Shown: positions 5,076 to 6,166 of the stretch, piece after piece
How the letters are laid out: every line of letters begins with the position of its first letter
Position numbering within the stretch: the first letter of the stretch is position 1
Source of the DNA: Actinomycetota bacterium
GTDB taxonomy: Bacteria; Actinomycetota; Thermoleophilia; Gaiellales; Gaiellaceae
Length of the DNA stretch: 6,166 bases
Reading direction: 5' to 3'
NCBI GenBank assembly: GCA_013812265.1
Contig: JACCTQ010000124.1
Coordinates: forward strand, 1-6,166
The notes under the pieces: generated by a model
The model's input: only the letters and a program-made list of their open reading frames with translations
What the model was told of the DNA's origin: nothing
Database searches by the model: none
Translations under genes and position numbers: made by a program

Positions 5076-6166
5076 GAGGCCTCGTCCGCCGGCGCTGCTT
5101 GCGCCGCTCGCGCTTCGCCTGCGCGGATCGGTCGCCCGGAGCAGCGGGCTTGGGCGTCAGGTCCGTAAGGGAGGGCGACGGCTGCGCCGCGGCGGCCTCG
5201 GTCGCCTGCTCGAGGGCGAGCGTTCCCGGATCGACCACAGGACCCTCTCCACGCCGCCGAAGCGGACGGCGCCGAGCGGGCGATCCACCCTCGTCCTGCC
5301 CCTCCGCGTCCGGGCCCTCGAGTCCCTTCAGGCGGGCGTACTCGGGCTCGCGCTCCTTCCAGATCGTGAGCAGCGGCGTGGCGATGAAGATGGTCGAGTA
5401 CGCGCCGGAGCCGATTCCGATCAGGAGCGCGAAGGCGAAGTCCTTGAGCGTGTCGCCGCCGAAGAAGAGGATCGCACCGACCGGAAGCAGCGTGATGAAC
5501 GTGGTGGCCAGCGAGCGCCTGATCGTCTCCCAGAGCGAGACGTTCGCGATGGTGGCGAACGACGCGCGCCGCATGAGCGGCAGGTTCTCCCGGATGCGGT
5601 CGAAGATGATGATGGTGTCGTACATCGAGTAGCCGAGAACGGTCAGCACCGCCGCCACGGTCGCGGTGCTCACCTCGCGTCCCGTGAACGAATAGACGCC
5701 GACCGTGATCATCACGTCGTGCACCATGGCCGCGATGACGGGAAGGGCGAATTTCCACTGGAATCGAAAGGCGATGTAGAGGACGATCAAAAACAGCGAG
5801 AAGAGGATGGCCAGGATCGCGGAGTTCGCGATCTGGCGTCCGAAGCTCTCGGACACGTTCTTGCTGCCGAACGACGTGGCGCCGAACTCGTCCCGGAGCG
5901 CTTCCCGGAAGCGCGCGGACTCGGCGGACGGCAGCGACTCCGCGCGCACCTGGAACTCACGGTAGCTCTCCTGACCGGTTCGCTCGCCGCGTCCCTGGAT
6001 GATCGCGTCGCCTTGTCCGATCGCGTCAGCCTGCTGCCGGATGTCGCCGATCGGCGTCGCGGCGGGCGTCTTGAACGTGACCTGCGTTCCGCCCTCGAAA
6101 TCGATGCCGAGATTCAGGCCCTGCAGGCCGAGTGAGCCGATGGCGATGGCCAGCACGGTGCCCGAG
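5059..6166 (-). CDS. secF: Protein-export membrane protein SecF (5' partial)
   Basis: SecF pairs with SecD and uses the proton gradient to help pull proteins through the SecYEG channel. The frame is open to the right window edge. The GTG at 6154-6156 lies inside the first membrane helix (SGTVLAIAIGSLGLQGLNLG), so it is not the true start. Visible in order: the conserved GIDFEGG after TM1, a roughly 80-residue extracytoplasmic domain, then TM2 (ILAILFSLFLIVLYIAF), TM3 (FALPVIAAMVHDVMITVGVY), TM4 with the family signature VLGYSMYDTIIIFDRIREN, TM5 (TTFITLLPVGAILFFGG) and TM6 (FALLIGIGSGAYSTIFIA). After LLTIWKEREPEYARLK comes an unusual tail of about 85 residues: acidic and Gly-rich at first, then very basic, ending KRERRKQRRRTRPHGRAR at the TAG (5059-5061). 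SecF commonly ends soon after TM6. secD is expected just beyond the right edge. The phasin-like gene overlaps its end by 17 bases. Confidence 0.96.
   Translation of the reverse strand, partial: SGTVLAIAIGSLGLQGLNLGIDFEGGTQVTFKTPAATPIGDIRQQADAIGQGDAIIQGRGERTGQESYREFQVRAESLPSAESARFREALRDEFGATSFGSKNVSESFGRQIANSAILAILFSLFLIVLYIAFRFQWKFALPVIAAMVHDVMITVGVYSFTGREVSTATVAAVLTVLGYSMYDTIIIFDRIRENLPLMRRASFATIANVSLWETIRRSLATTFITLLPVGAILFFGGDTLKDFAFALLIGIGSGAYSTIFIATPLLTIWKEREPEYARLKGLEGPDAEGQDEGGSPARRRPLRRRGEGPVVDPGTLALEQATEAAAAQPSPSLTDLTPKPAAPGDRSAQAKRERRKQRRRTRPHGRAR

Noticed and set aside
4309..6135. Very long open frame on the plus strand opposite secF, the phasin-like gene and the end of ubiB
   Set aside because: It spans three well-supported minus-strand genes. 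The translation is Arg/Ser-rich low-complexity sequence typical of a shadow frame.
1..6166. CRISPR arrays, tRNA/rRNA genes, insertion sequences, long direct repeats
   Set aside because: None was seen on reading both strands; nearly all of the window is explained by protein-coding sequence.

Overview
This is a GC-rich (roughly two-thirds G+C), densely coding bacterial window. Almost everything is on the minus strand. The SecF basic C-terminal tail ending in RRRTRPHGRAR, the frequent GTG starts with weak Shine-Dalgarno sites, and a SecF/phasin-like/UbiB gene row together suggest an actinobacterium, perhaps class Thermoleophilia. That placement is an inference from memory of the families, not a search result.

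Layout from left to right. (1) Positions 1-276, plus strand: the end of a protein carrying a lamin-tail domain, cut by the window edge. It converges on the minus-strand genes. (2) Positions 336-1882, minus strand: a two-gene unit. It holds a complete subtilisin-like serine protease with all catalytic residues and no signal peptide. Eleven bases downstream is a 108-residue protein that looks like a free-standing copy of the protease's own inhibitory propeptide (I9-like). A near-consensus sigma-70-type promoter (TTGACA, 16 bases, CATTAT) lies at 1934-1961 and fixes the protease start. (3) Positions 2083-2275, minus strand: a short coding-like stretch broken by a one-base frameshift, family not recognised. 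(4) Positions 2247-2945, minus strand: an OmpR-type response regulator with a degenerate receiver domain and no histidine kinase beside it. (5) Positions 3055-6166, minus strand: an ordered row secF (running off the right edge), a small phasin/coiled-coil protein overlapping secF by 17 bases, and a UbiB/AarF-family kinase-like membrane protein.

The right half looks like housekeeping: protein export followed by a kinase-like quinone/lipid-associated protein and its probable small partner. The left half looks accessory. Its most interesting content is the cytosolic subtilase paired with a stand-alone propeptide-like protein, and the orphan regulator whose metal-binding acidic pair is missing. 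No RNA genes, CRISPR arrays, insertion sequences or long repeats were seen.
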